Source: Cryoendolithus antarcticus
Lineage: Eukaryota; Ascomycota; Dothideomycetes; Cladosporiales; Cladosporiaceae
Length of the DNA: 64,000 bases
Direction of reading: 5' to 3'
Assembly: GCA_002077065.1 (NCBI GenBank)
Contig: NAJO01000031.1
Coordinates: 62,001 to 126,000 of the forward strand
Shown here: positions 13,063 through 23,117 of the stretch, piece by piece
How the letters are laid out: each line of letters starts with the position of its first letter
Numbering within the stretch: position 1 is the first letter of the stretch
Notes under the pieces: model-generated
What the model saw: only the letters and a program-made list of their open reading frames with translations
Database searches by the model: none
What the model was told of the DNA's origin: nothing
Made by a program: the position numbers and the translations under genes

Positions 13063-14925
13063 ATGAGCTCCAACGCAGTACCTCGTCCTCGGAAGCGCGC
13101 TGCACCGAGTGCTTTCCTGGCACGCAAACCACCCTTGAAGAAAGCAGCTCTCTCCGCGGCTGGCACGCCCTCACAACGCGCATATACGCCTACTCAGGCA
13201 CCTAACGGGTCCACCGCAAGTCTCACGGAGAAGACACAGCATGATCGTCCTCCGGACCAAGTTTTTGATGTGTATATCTCAAAGAGCGATCTTGAACAGG
13301 GCATGCGCTTTCATGGCTTCAAGTTCGATGTGAAGCGCGACAACGAGAACGCGCCTACACAGATCATCGATCCTTGGAATGCCAGCGAGTTCACGAGGCC
13401 GGTCCACTTACACAGACGCTACGCGCACGACAAGCAGGATAACGGAGACCAATCTGATGCGCCGTCAGGAATCGACGACAAGGAGCGCGAAGCGTTCAAC
13501 GCGAAAAAGGCGGAAAGACAGGCAGAACGCGAGGCAAATCAGGCAAACATCGCTCCTGCCAGTGGAGCAGCAAAGCGAGCACCGCGCAAGAAGAACGAGA
13601 AGAACGTGATGGACGTGTACTACGACGAGAATAATCCGAAGCAGCAGAAAGCCGCACAGCTACGTTACGAGGAGACGAAGCCGTGGCATTTGGAGGATTT
13701 CGACAACAACAACACCTGGATTGGAAGCTATCAGGAGCCGTTGTCCGAGCAGAGCGTACTCCTCACACTTCCAGAGACTGCAGACGGACCTTTCACAATG
13801 GTGCCTGTAGAGCGGTGGTACAAATTTACCGAGACTGGTAGGCTACCCAGCATGAGCACTGAGCAGGCGGAGAAGATCATGGCTTCGAAGATAAAGCCTT
13901 CGAGGTGGTTCATGGGGACGCAGGTCGGGCAGCAGGAGGCGAAGAAAGCGGCTGTGCAGATGTTGAAGGAGAAAGCGGCAGCGGCCAGGCGTGCAGCTGA
14001 GGATGACACAGCCGCTGCGCCTCGTGTGAAGGACGAAGGAGACTTCTACAACGCAGATGTGGACGTTCTGGACATGGAATTCGCGGACGAGGAGTTTCAA
14101 GATGACGATGAGGGTGCGTTGGTGGTCGGCGAGGATGACGCGGATACGCGTGAGATTGAGCGCCGCATTCGCGAGGAGATGCGTGGGGCGAATATCTCCG
14201 CGCCTGGGCTGAAGGACCAGGACGCGGATTATGATCAGGAGGAAGAGCAGCAGAAGGAGCAAGGCAAGGAGCAGAAGAGGCGTGAGCGCAGGATGAAGAA
14301 GCGGTTGATCAAGAAGGAGAAGCAGTATCACTACGAGAGTGACTCGGACAGCGATCCGTATAACGATTCCAGCGAGGAAACGGACTCGGAGGAGGAGCGT
14401 GAGCGGGCTGACGAAGAGAAGAAAGCCGAGGAGGAAGCTTTGAAGCTGACACAGGGAGGTGATCCCTCCGGCGCGTCGTCAAAAGGCACAAACACCCCAT
14501 CCAGACGCCCTGAGAAGAAAGATGGCGTGCGCTTAACGAGTCTAAAGCGCCCTGGCTCGCCTAACCTATCGGATGTCAGCGGTAACGAGTCGCGCAAGAA
14601 ACAACGTCTGGCGAACGATGAAACGCGTCGCATTCGCCTTAAGAACTCACCTCCAGGCTCTCCGAGGAACGACGATACGCCCTCAGGATCACGCGCGCAG
14701 TCTCCTGCGCCGGTAGCTATGCCTTCGTTAGAGGAAGTCAGGGCTGCGATTCCGCCGGAAGGCATTGCTATTAAGGACTTGACATTGAAGTTCAGAGCTA
14801 GGGTTCAGGGGAAGGAGAATACTACGGCGTTTATTAAGCTAGTGTCTCAGGCAGGGCAACGCGACTCGACGTCGAAGTTGATTGTTCCTAAGGCGGGGGA
14901 ACAAGAGGGGACAAAGGAAGTTTAG
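13063..14925 (+). CDS. TFG1: Transcription initiation factor IIF subunit alpha (RAP74/Tfg1)
   Basis: A single exon of 620 residues. The start ATG follows a GA-rich leader and begins MSSNAVPRPRKRAAPSAFLA, a basic N-terminus usual in fungal members. The conserved N-terminal dimerisation fold includes the segment from NAPTQIIDPWNASEF to FTRPVHLHRRY, the stretch KPWHLEDFDNNNTWIGSYQE, and MVPVERWYKFTETGRLPSM near residue 250. The middle (about residues 320-560) is a highly charged, acidic, Ser- and Lys-rich linker. The C-terminus (SLEEVRAAIPPEGIAIKDLT) fits the winged-helix domain. The protein acts in the nucleus with TFIIF beta, bound to RNA polymerase II in the pre-initiation complex and early elongation. 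Confidence 0.92.
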   Translation: MSSNAVPRPRKRAAPSAFLARKPPLKKAALSAAGTPSQRAYTPTQAPNGSTASLTEKTQHDRPPDQVFDVYISKSDLEQGMRFHGFKFDVKRDNENAPTQIIDPWNASEFTRPVHLHRRYAHDKQDNGDQSDAPSGIDDKEREAFNAKKAERQAEREANQANIAPASGAAKRAPRKKNEKNVMDVYYDENNPKQQKAAQLRYEETKPWHLEDFDNNNTWIGSYQEPLSEQSVLLTLPETADGPFTMVPVERWYKFTETGRLPSMSTEQAEKIMASKIKPSRWFMGTQVGQQEAKKAAVQMLKEKAAAARRAAEDDTAAAPRVKDEGDFYNADVDVLDMEFADEEFQDDDEGALVVGEDDADTREIERRIREEMRGANISAPGLKDQDADYDQEEEQQKEQGKEQKRRERRMKKRLIKKEKQYHYESDSDSDPYNDSSEETDSEEERERADEEKKAEEEALKLTQGGDPSGASSKGTNTPSRRPEKKDGVRLTSLKRPGSPNLSDVSGNESRKKQRLANDETRRIRLKNSPPGSPRNDDTPSGSRAQSPAPVAMPSLEEVRAAIPPEGIAIKDLTLKFRARVQGKENTTAFIKLVSQAGQRDSTSKLIVPKAGEQEGTKEV

Positions 14926-16906
14926 ATAGTGTGAGAGGAGACCTGAGAGAGATTCTTACCTGAGTTTGCCAATCTCTTCGTGGATTGTGTCGTGTTTCTT
15001 GCGCATCTATCGTGGTGGCTGCAATAGTGGGTTCTGGAGATGGAGGCACAGAGAGCGGTAAGTACCACTTTCGCTCCTTAATGTCGTAAGGTCGATCTCT
15101 CATGGACAGTCATCATGAAACGCGCAATCGCGGTCAGCACTACGGCAGCAGTACCAAGTTTTAATTTCCGCGGAGAGACACCGTGGTCCGCACGCTGTGG
15201 TCGCTATCCCTAGAATCTGGAAGCACGGTTGTTTACTCTCAGGTGGCCGAAGTTCACTCTCTCACGGTCAAAGTCTTATGAGATCCACAGTCGTGGTCAG
15301 CACTACAATAGCAGTTCCATGCTCTCACTTCCACGGAGAGACACAGATAATTGTACCCCACCCTTGCTCTCTCTGGGCTTCAGCATCACAATTTCCTTGC
15401 AGAACCCAAGAGGTCAGTTTATCACGGACATGATAAGACGAAATTTCAATGTCGCGGACAGCACTACAGCAGCAGTACCAAGCTTTTATTTCCACCGAGA
15501 GACGTAATCAGGGTGTGGCGTCGTCGCGCATCTCGAGCCCATCCGGCTTCTCACAGGAGATCCTTTGGGCAGCTCGCCTTTGGAGCTACACTTTTAGCTG
15601 CGATACTAAGATTATAAGTTCGCGGAGACATAGCGTCACGGAGAAGTAGCTAGCATTTCTCCGCCGGAATCTCGACAACGACCTTCTTTTCTCTGACATG
15701 CATTTTGAGAGCTCACTGTCACAGCTACCATTATAGCAGTGGTCCCAGGGTTTGGACTTCTCGGGGAAACTCGGTCAAAGTGTGCTTTTGTCGTCTTTGC
15801 AAAGCAATCACAGCATAGCCCGCTGGGTCAATTACTTGGGGCCGTGTATTCCTCACGCGTACCTCGACAACGAAGGCCCGATCGAACGTCATGGAAGTGT
15901 GCCGTGATGGCGCACAATGCTACGGAGGTAGCGTCATCCATTGGACCCTGAGTCTGTTCTCTGTCGCTGCATGCAACGCGGAGGGCTGTTGCCAGGCAGA
16001 CGAGGTAGAGGTGGCCTGCTGTGAGGGTGTCTTGACTCTCCGACTTCAGAATGTTCGGAAGAAAGGCAAATCCAGGAAGCGATACCACCCGACGCACAAC
16101 TTCGGCTCTCGGCGTGCAGATCCTTCTCTCAGTCAGCACGAAACATCCTGCGTAGCTGTCATGGTTGACGAGATCTCGGCTTGTCAGTCAAGTCCTCTTC
16201 TCTGTTCAGCGGCTAACGTTGCGCAAAGCCCTGGCCAGAAGTCAGAAGGAAGGTCAAGGCCGTGTGTGTATCGTCCGAGAACTTGGTCCGAGGTCCGCAC
16301 CACTCAGCACCTTCATCGCACGCTTCCGCTGCAATGGAATCTGCTTGGATCAGATGATCGAATGTCGGAGCATAGTAAGAATCATTGGCGAGGACTGTCA
16401 GCCTGGTCGCCTTTTTGCGGGCCTGCTCTTATTACGATGTCGAAGTTCTCCTTGGGCGCTCAGCCTCGCATTCGAGCGTCAAATGTGGTGGTCTTCCAAG
16501 GAAGTGGGGCAGCCTATCGCCGTCCATTTTAAGGAGCCCCTGGTACCTTCGCTTCGATGAACATATGTTGTGTATGCAGTATAGAGAGTATATGCAGCCG
16601 GGCGTCGAAAGCGATCTGATTGGCGGCTAAGGATGCTATGAAAGTCGTGAAGAACCTGGCGAAGAAGATGCAAAGACTGACTGTAAGAGATGATGAGAGG
16701 TAAGCTTTGCACTACCATTGAACGTTGCGTGGGTTCTGGCCGGCGCGCTGACTTGACCAGACAGGGTCTACGACCAATCCGCTGCAGGGGACTCAGAGGA
16801 CGTGATGTGGGCGATCATGAAAGGCTCCAATCCATGGCAGCTACGCATTATGGTATACGATAACGACGAACGTGCGAAAGTGCACTTACAGCTACAACGT
16901 TTCTTC
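14926..16906. other. Gene-poor 2 kb, with one weak coding-like segment
   Basis: This is among the longest stretches without a recognisable gene. Frames between 15190 and 16560 have compositions like random sequence. The part 15112-15785 holds degenerate tandem repeats, listed separately. At 16641-16906 a plus-strand frame (from KVVKNLAKKMQRLTVRDDER, then across a possible intron to DSEDVMWAIMKGSNPWQLRI) looks protein-like. It has no upstream exon that I can find and runs into the antisense of the next gene, so I do not call it a gene. Confidence 0.4.
15112..15785. repeat. Degenerate tandem repeat, about 160-bp period
   Basis: A shared core of about 50 bp contains CAGCACTAC, then AGCAGTACCA (or variants), then a TTCC-rich part and CGGAGAGAC. 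The CAGCAC element falls at 15135, 15298 and 15459, spacings of 163 and 161 bp. A more decayed version (CAGCTACCATTATAGCAGT) is at 15722. Sequence between the cores is only weakly alike. This could be an old minisatellite or a tandemly duplicated transposon fragment. No coding capacity goes with it. Confidence 0.55.
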
Positions 16907-17784
16907 TCACTTCTCCCCTGCTACAGCCGCCTTTACCTCTGCATCTTTCTTCGCCGGTCTTTCTCCGAAAATCGTAGTCCCTACCCTGACTTCATCGCTG
17001 CCTTGCCGTATCGCAGCCTCGAAGTCAGAGCTCATGCCCATGCCGAGCTCCAAGTCTGCTTCGTTTATGCCCAATTCCTTCGCCACCTGATCCCGCGTCT
17101 CTCTCAGCGCGACAAAATCCTCGTTCTCGGTCTCGGGCGTGCTAGCCTTACTTCTCGCAATCGCACCTATGGTCATTAGACCAGCGAGCTGCAGATGCGG
17201 ACAATCGTCCCTGATATGTTTGCACAACGCCAATGCATCCTTGGGTTCGACTCCGCTCTTCTCCTCTTCGCCGGAGGTATTGATCTGTGCTTGAACTCGC
17301 AGCTTCTCGGGAAGATCTTGCTTCTCGGCCAGCGCTGCACGACCCTTCTCGAGTGCGTTCGCCTTCTTCACGCTATCAACGCTACTCACGCACCACAAGT
17401 TCGGTACCTGCTCAGCAAGGGGCTTGCACTTGTTGGTCTGCAGGGCTCCAATCATGTGCCATTTGATTGAGCGAGGCAAGAGCGACGCCTTCTCAGTGAG
17501 CTCTTGAGCATAGTTCTCCCCGAAGTGGACAATTTTGTGGGGTGACCGGTGTAGCGCTAGGATGTCGTTGGCAGGCTTTAGCTTGGAGACGGCAATGAGT
17601 CGGACCTTTAGGTACAGATCTATCAGGGACCGCAGGAGGCTGGACGTGTTGAACGCGTAGCTACCTTTCGTCCATTCGCCACCGATTCGATCTTCTGGAG
17701 CACGGAAGAGATGTTCTCAACCAGCACTTGGGCTCGCTGGGGATCGACACGCATCGTTGTATCATCTGCAGTTCCGTCGGACAT
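16907..17784 (-). CDS. YggS/PROSC-family PLP homeostasis protein
   Basis: Two exons, 17784-17665 and 17605-16907, separated by a 59-nt intron, give 272 residues. The fold is the alanine-racemase N-terminal barrel. The PLP lysine lies in LIAVSKLKPANDI at about residue 48. Other family motifs are HFGENYAQELTEKA, IKWHMIGALQTNKCKPL, VDSVKKANALEKG, LAGLMTIG and LELGMGMSSDFEAAI, with VRVGTTIFGER near the end. These proteins bind pyridoxal phosphate and help keep its level and that of amino/keto acids in balance; no racemase activity is expected. The yeast relative is YBL036C. An upstream ATG in frame at 17838 would add 18 residues, but the start at 17784 fits the family better. Confidence 0.92.
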
Positions 17785-18207
17785 CTCGCTGTGATGTTGC
17801 CGAGTGCTGAAGATGTCTTTGCCGTCACCAAGACACAAGCAGCGTTTCAGATGAAGTCGTGTTCGCTACATCTCGCTCTCGGTGCATCTCGCTCCACCTC
17901 CTTCCGAAGCTCCTTGATCGTCTCAGCCTTGTCCACACTTCCTCCACAGTTTTGCCGCGACCAGCCACCGCATGCACGGCCAGACCTACCAACCGTTTCG
18001 ACCAGGTACTTGACAAGTAGGTGCACCACCCTAGGAGCTTGGCCCGTCCAACTTGCGGAGTAATGCAGGTACATTGAAGCCGGCATCTGCGTCGCTCGCG
18101 ACCAGCGAGAGGCGGGATGATCGACTTCGAACCTTGTAGAGGAAGTATTTCTTTCAAGTTAGATCCGTCTCGCTGCTCTTTAACTATCCCTCCTGTTCAT
18201 CGCGATC
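17785..18207. other. Divergent intergenic region, YggS-type gene and GH78 gene
   Basis: These 423 bp separate two divergent genes. A minus-strand frame across 17825-18157 has no family-like motif and I treat it as chance. Nothing else is seen apart from presumed promoter sequence. Confidence 0.4.
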
Positions 18208-20435
18208 ATGGTATTACTCAAGACAAGTTTGCTGTTCGCTGGCGTCGCGACTGCGCGGTACGAGCAGTACATTCTCGCACCAAGCTCCCGGACGCTACAC
18301 CCAGCAACGGTCAATCAGATTAATGGTACTGTCAACGGCGCAGACAGTCTCACTGGAGATGCTGTGGGCAGTGCGACCTTTGATGGCGTCTCGGCTGTCA
18401 CGTATGACTTCGTGAGTGGACATGCCAAGTTCTACGTAAAGCTGAGCTTACCCAGTTCTAGGGCAAAAACATCGCCGGTCTCGTCAGCCTGCAAGTAGGC
18501 AACGTCGACGACGACCAATTCATTGGCTTGACATACACGGAGTCCTCGCTTTGGATCTCGCACCTTAGCTCAGACGCTACCGAAGACTCTGGCATGGACG
18601 AGCCAGTCTGGTTCCAACCTCAAGGAGCCGGGAACGTTTCTGTCGGACGCGAGCACGAGCGAGGTGGCTTCCGCTACCTCACACTGGTACACAATACTAC
18701 TGGTAGTATCACGATTGAGCAGATCACTGTCCACTTCACGCCACTGCCCAATTTTGCCGAAGACCAACTTAACAACTACACTGGCTACTTCCACTGCAAC
18801 GACGAGCTCCTAAATCGTATCTGGTACGCTGGAGCCTACACTAACCAGATGTGCACGATCGACCCACACGTAGGTGCTGAGCCTGCCATGATGCTCCTCT
18901 CGATGCGTAGGAACTTCACTGACTTCTTGGTGTAGCATGGCAACTCACTCGTTTACCCATCGCTAAACTCCTCCGTTGGCAACGATGCGGCTGGACTGGT
19001 CCACTGGTACAACAACTACACCATTGCCAACGCAAGTTCAGTATTGACCGACGGGGCCAAGCGGGATCGCTTGGTCTGGCCTGGTGATATGGCTATCGCG
19101 GTGCCAACTATCGTCGTTTCCTACTACGACCTAGTGTCAGTCAGAGATTCGTTGGACTCACTCTACAAGCTACAGAACACATCCACTGGACAAATGCCGT
19201 ACGCCGGTACACCTTTCAATGAGCGCGGAATCTTTTCCTTTACGTATCATCTGTACAGTCTCATCGCAGTGGCAGACTACTATCTGTACTCTGCCGATCT
19301 TAGCTACGCTGCCGACAAGTGGGAGCAGTACAAGTTCGCATTAAAGTACTCGTTGTCCACGATTGATGACAGCGGCATGATGAATGTCACGAGTAGCGCC
19401 GACTGGCTTCGCTTTGGAATGGGCGGCCACAACATCGAAGCCAACGCCATTCTATACTACACCATCAATCAAGCAATATCGCTTGGTCAGTCACTCAATG
19501 AGGAGCAATCGGTGCTCGATTCCTGGACAACCACGGCAGCTGGTATCAAGTCGGCAGCAAATACGCTGTTATGGAACGCTACCGCTGGTCTATACAAAGA
19601 TAACGAAACCACTACGCTCTTTCCACAAGATGGCAACACTTGGGCTATCTTCGCCAATCTCACTGACTCTTCGGAAAAGAACGTAGCCATAAGCAACGGT
19701 CTTGCTGCTCGCTGGACACCCTACGGCGCGCCAGCAGTCGAAGCCGACAATGCGGTTTCGCCCTTCATTTCCAGCTTCGAACTACAAGCCCACTTCCTCG
19801 CCGGAAACGCCAGTGCTGCTCTTGCCCTGACTAGACTCCAATGGGGTTTCATGATGAACGACCCACGCATGACCAACTCTACATTCATCGAGGGCTACCA
19901 GGCTGACGGTGTACTGCACTACGCGCCATATAAGAACGACCCCAGGATCAGTCACGCTCATGGCTGGGCCACAGGTCCTACTTCGTCTCTGACCTTCTAC
20001 GTCGCTGGCATTCACCTTCTGACTTCTGGTGGTGAGACCTGGGAGATCACTCCCAGCCTTGCAGACTTGACGTTCGTGGATGCTGGCTTCTCGACAAATG
20101 TCGGCAGCTTCGCGTCGCAGGTCAATGCTTCCACTGATGGATCAATCACCGGATTCACTTTCACCGCCCCAGAGGGTACCACCGGAAGAGCCAGTCTGCC
20201 AGGTGTTAGTGGCAGCTTGGTTAGTGGCAATGGCACGAGTGTTGCGCTCGTTGGTGGGGAAGTGAGTGAGCTCTCGGGAGGCACCTGGACTCTGAAGCTG
20301 AGCGCCAACGGGACGTCTGGTGGCAACGGCACCAGCGCTACATCGACTCCGGTCCCGTACACTGGCACGGGTGTGGCAGTCACGTGCTCCACTGTTCTGG
20401 CATTGGTGACAGTGGTGTGTGCTTTGATGTTGTAG
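18208..20435 (+). CDS. Secreted GH78 alpha-L-rhamnosidase-like protein, probably GPI-anchored
   Basis: Exons 18208-18411, 18462-18869 and 18936-20435 give 703 residues. A signal peptide (MVLLKTSLLFAGVATA) is followed by YEQYILAPSSRTLHPATV. Family motifs include YDFGKNIAGLVSLQVG across the first junction, GYFHCNDELLNRIWYAGAYT, and DGAKRDRLVWPGDMAIAVPT in the six-hairpin catalytic barrel; later SHAHGWATGPTSSLTFYVAG is also typical. The acidic residues of DGAKRDR..WPGD are expected to lie at the active site. GH78 enzymes release terminal alpha-L-rhamnose from plant glycosides and pectin. Residues after about 655 are a Gly/Ser/Thr/Asn linker ending in a hydrophobic C-terminus, the pattern of a GPI-anchor signal. 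The apparent stop at 18933-18935 is the TAG acceptor end of a 66-nt intron, so the gene is intact. Confidence 0.88.
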
Positions 20436-20900
20436 AAGTGGCACATCTTGCTGGTATCTTGCGAGATCGGAAGGTCGTAAGCAATGAAGGAATAAAGCTA
20501 TCTGACGCTGTTACGAGAATTCAAAAGCATTAACGTCATATCGATCTTGCTCATCGCTCTCGACTCTAGCATGTCTGTGATGTGGAATGTACGAGTATAA
20601 AGACCGTCTTCGTCTTCTAAATGTTGGGTGCACCGATAGCGTTGTAGTCACCCAGAATTTCAGATTCTTCGACGACAGTGCGCAGCAGTCGATCGCACCA
20701 TATCTTGTCTGTCGTACCAGAGTGTGTAGGGTTGTGAATGTATAACCGCCTTCGCCCATCGATTGACGGACCATGTAGCGCCAGTCAGAGTGATGACGTG
20801 GGGACAGAGCAACATAAGCGATCAAGCAGTGGTCATTACTGTATAATTTCCCACATTGCAGCCAGTGGAAGAATTCGTGGACTGCCGCGACGAGAATCGG
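20436..20900. other. Intergenic region between GH78 and carbonyl reductase
   Basis: These 465 bp hold the GH78 3' end (an AATAAA-like GAATAAAG at about 20489) and the presumed promoter of the reductase. I see no coding frame or repeat. Confidence 0.4.
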
Positions 20901-21822
20901 ATGGCGCCTCAATCGAAAATCGCCGTGGTTACAGGGGCAAACAAGGGCATCGGCCTTGCAATCGGTAACCTGCCTTAGACTTTGCCATTGCGCACTGTAG
21001 GCTGACATTGTGACAGTCCGCAATCTCGCCCTCGACTATCCAAAGTCCCCTCTCAACAGAGGGCCTCTCACGATATACCTTACCGCGCGTTCTCAAGAAC
21101 GCGGAGCTGAAGCAATCAAAAGCCTCAACGCCGACAATGCTCTCAAACAAGCCGGAGTCCTCCAAGAAGGCAGAACAACCATCACATTCGCCACCCTAGA
21201 CATAAGCCAGACCAAGTCCATCCAATCTTTTCGAGACTTTCTCAAATCTGAACACCCAGATGGAATCGATATCCTGATCAACAACGCCGCGGTCGCTCTA
21301 CAGGGTTTCGACTCGAATGTCGTCAAGGATACGCTTGAGACGAACTACTATGGTACGCTAGAAGCGATGCAGGACCTGCTGCCGTTGGTGAGAGATGGCG
21401 GGAGAGTGGTGAATGTATGCTCGATGGCTGGCAGTCTGAGCAAGTACTCTGCGGAACTGAAGGAGGCATTCCACGACGCTGTCGGGGAGGACGTCCCTGC
21501 CGTGACTGCGCTGATGGAGAAGTTCAAGCGCGATGTAGGCGATGGGAAGGAGAAGGAGAGGGGATGGCCAAGCGCAGCGTATGCTGTTAGTAAGGCAGGC
21601 GAAATCGCCATGACGAAGGTCATGGCACGCGAGGAAGAGGGCAGAGGGCGGGGCGTGCTGATCAATGCGTGTTGTCCGGGCTATGTTAACACTGACATGA
21701 CCAAAGGCAAGGGGACAAAGACGCCGGACGAGGGCGCCAAGACACCTGTGATGCTTGCACTGCAGGATATTGGTGGCAAGACTGGACTCATGTGGCAGAC
21801 TGAGAAGGAGGTGCAGTGGTAA
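20901..21822 (+). CDS. Short-chain dehydrogenase, carbonyl reductase (CBR1-like)
   Basis: Exons 20901-20964 and 21017-21822 give 289 residues. The start reads MAPQSKIAVVTGANKGIGLA, the Rossmann TGxxxGIG motif, and the splice joins it to VRNLALDYPKSPL. Also visible are DILINNAAVAL (the NNAG position), the catalytic YAVSK near residue 211 (the YxxxK pair) with its Ser near VCSMAGSLS, and NACCPGYVNTDMTKGKGTKT, which closely follows the pattern in animal carbonyl reductase 1. The expected reaction is NADPH-dependent reduction of carbonyls and quinones in the cytosol; the actual substrate cannot be read. The stop lies 2 bp from the stop of the convergent membrane-protein gene. Confidence 0.9.
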
Positions 21823-21824
21823 GA

Positions 21825-23117
21825 CTAGGTCGTTTTGACTGTCTCTACGGGATACTTGTCGAGAGACTCGTACCACTGTATCACCGATCCGATCAGAAAT
21901 GCCCAACTTCCTACGAATCATTAGTAGACGGACGTAACAGCGTCAGGCAAACGAAACTTACCCCAGAAGGTACTGCATCCAGCCTGGAACTGCGCCCATT
22001 CTGCGGAGCTGTAGCCAAAGCAGGGCGACAGCATGAAACCCCATCCTCCAATGAGGTTCCAGAGTCCGATATGCCAGCCAAGTACTTTTGGCGCGGGCTG
22101 CCACCAGTGCTTTTGCGTCTCTAGCATGAATAGGCTCCCTGAGATGACAAAGCCCAATCCTCCGATCACTTGTGGCGTCCAGTATACTCCTGTCACAGCG
22201 CGAGGTGACAGATTGTTGTAGATACCGGGAAGTGCGGTAAAGCCTGAGATCCAGAAAATGGTCGCGCCGGTCATTTGACTGCTGCAAGCTAGGAAGCCGA
22301 GGTCGTGCAGGTAGTGAGTGCGCAGGTCTTGAGTAGATGGCCACCAGGTCCAGCCTCGTGCATCGCCCTGGTTTTCATCTGCCTTCTGCTCAGCAGCCGT
22401 GGCTTTGCCCACTAGGCTCTTCCTGTTCACGTGATGGTGCGTGCACGCCTTCTCAGACGCCACGAGTCTAGGCACAGCGGCTCTATCGCTGTGCTCCTCG
22501 TACACCTGCTCGAGTGCCCAGCCAAAGCACCCAGCGCGATTTTCATTGATAGCCTCTAACATCAGGAGAACACTGCCAATCTCGAAGATCGTCGCGCCGA
22601 TGAAAGCAGTAATGCCACCGCCATACAGGATCTCGCCACCGAACACGCTCTCGGGCTTGAGGTCTGGGTAGAAGACGAAGAAGGCATTAAGCACCCAGAC
22701 TACCGAACCGAGCGTGAAGATTATCGCGACCAAGTACGAAACGTCCCAGACAGGGAACGTGGTGCACATCCGCCATAGGCCCTTGGCGACCTCCTTCGCA
22801 TCATTAGTAGCAGCGGGCGCTCGCCAGGTAGGAGACCAGTCGTGCGAGATCGCAATTGCATGGCGGCCTTTACGGTTGTTGCGTGAGCTCCACTTATAAG
22901 CGATTCCGGGTGTCTTCGAAGTCTGCGAACGGGTCGGGTCCGCAATCGTAATCTTCTCTGAAGCGTTGGTATGATGGAAGCGAGCGCGTGTCGGGTTCAG
23001 GAAATGCAATGGACCAATGACTCTATCATCATCCAGATGTAACGCGAGATTGGCCTTGAGAGGCTCGCGATCAGGTTGGAAACGCGCGCTGCGTGACGCG
23101 TTTGTCGATGCCATCAT
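21825..23117 (-). CDS. Conserved fungal integral membrane protein, function unknown
   Basis: Two exons, 23117-21962 and 21910-21825, give 413 residues; the last exon supplies GSWAFLIGSVIQWYESLDKY. The first 110 residues are basic and probably cytosolic. Hydrophobic segments follow at roughly 127-150 (YLVAIIFTLGSVVWVLNAFF), 165-190, 285-305, 320-340, 350-375 and 390-405. Several share a pattern of small residues, Gly-Ser and a trailing Leu/Glu, as in LGFVISGSLFMLET and IGATIFEIGSVLLMLEA. That suggests internally repeated helical hairpins, perhaps YrhK-like; I cannot confirm this. The loop at about 205-270 is His/Lys-rich. The C-terminus overlaps the 3' region of the convergent carbonyl reductase gene. 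I do not know its function. Confidence 0.78.

Noticed and set aside
15891..16560. Open frames of 213 and 131 codons
   Set aside because: They overlap in different frames, lack any recognisable motif and have the residue balance of random reading.
17825..18157. Minus-strand frame upstream of the YggS-type gene
   Set aside because: I compared it in all frames with small mitochondrial proteins and found no motif; composition is that of chance sequence.
18933..18935. TAG as a premature stop making GH78 a pseudogene
   Set aside because: The TAG is the acceptor end of a good 66-nt intron; removal restores the family sequence and one intact frame.
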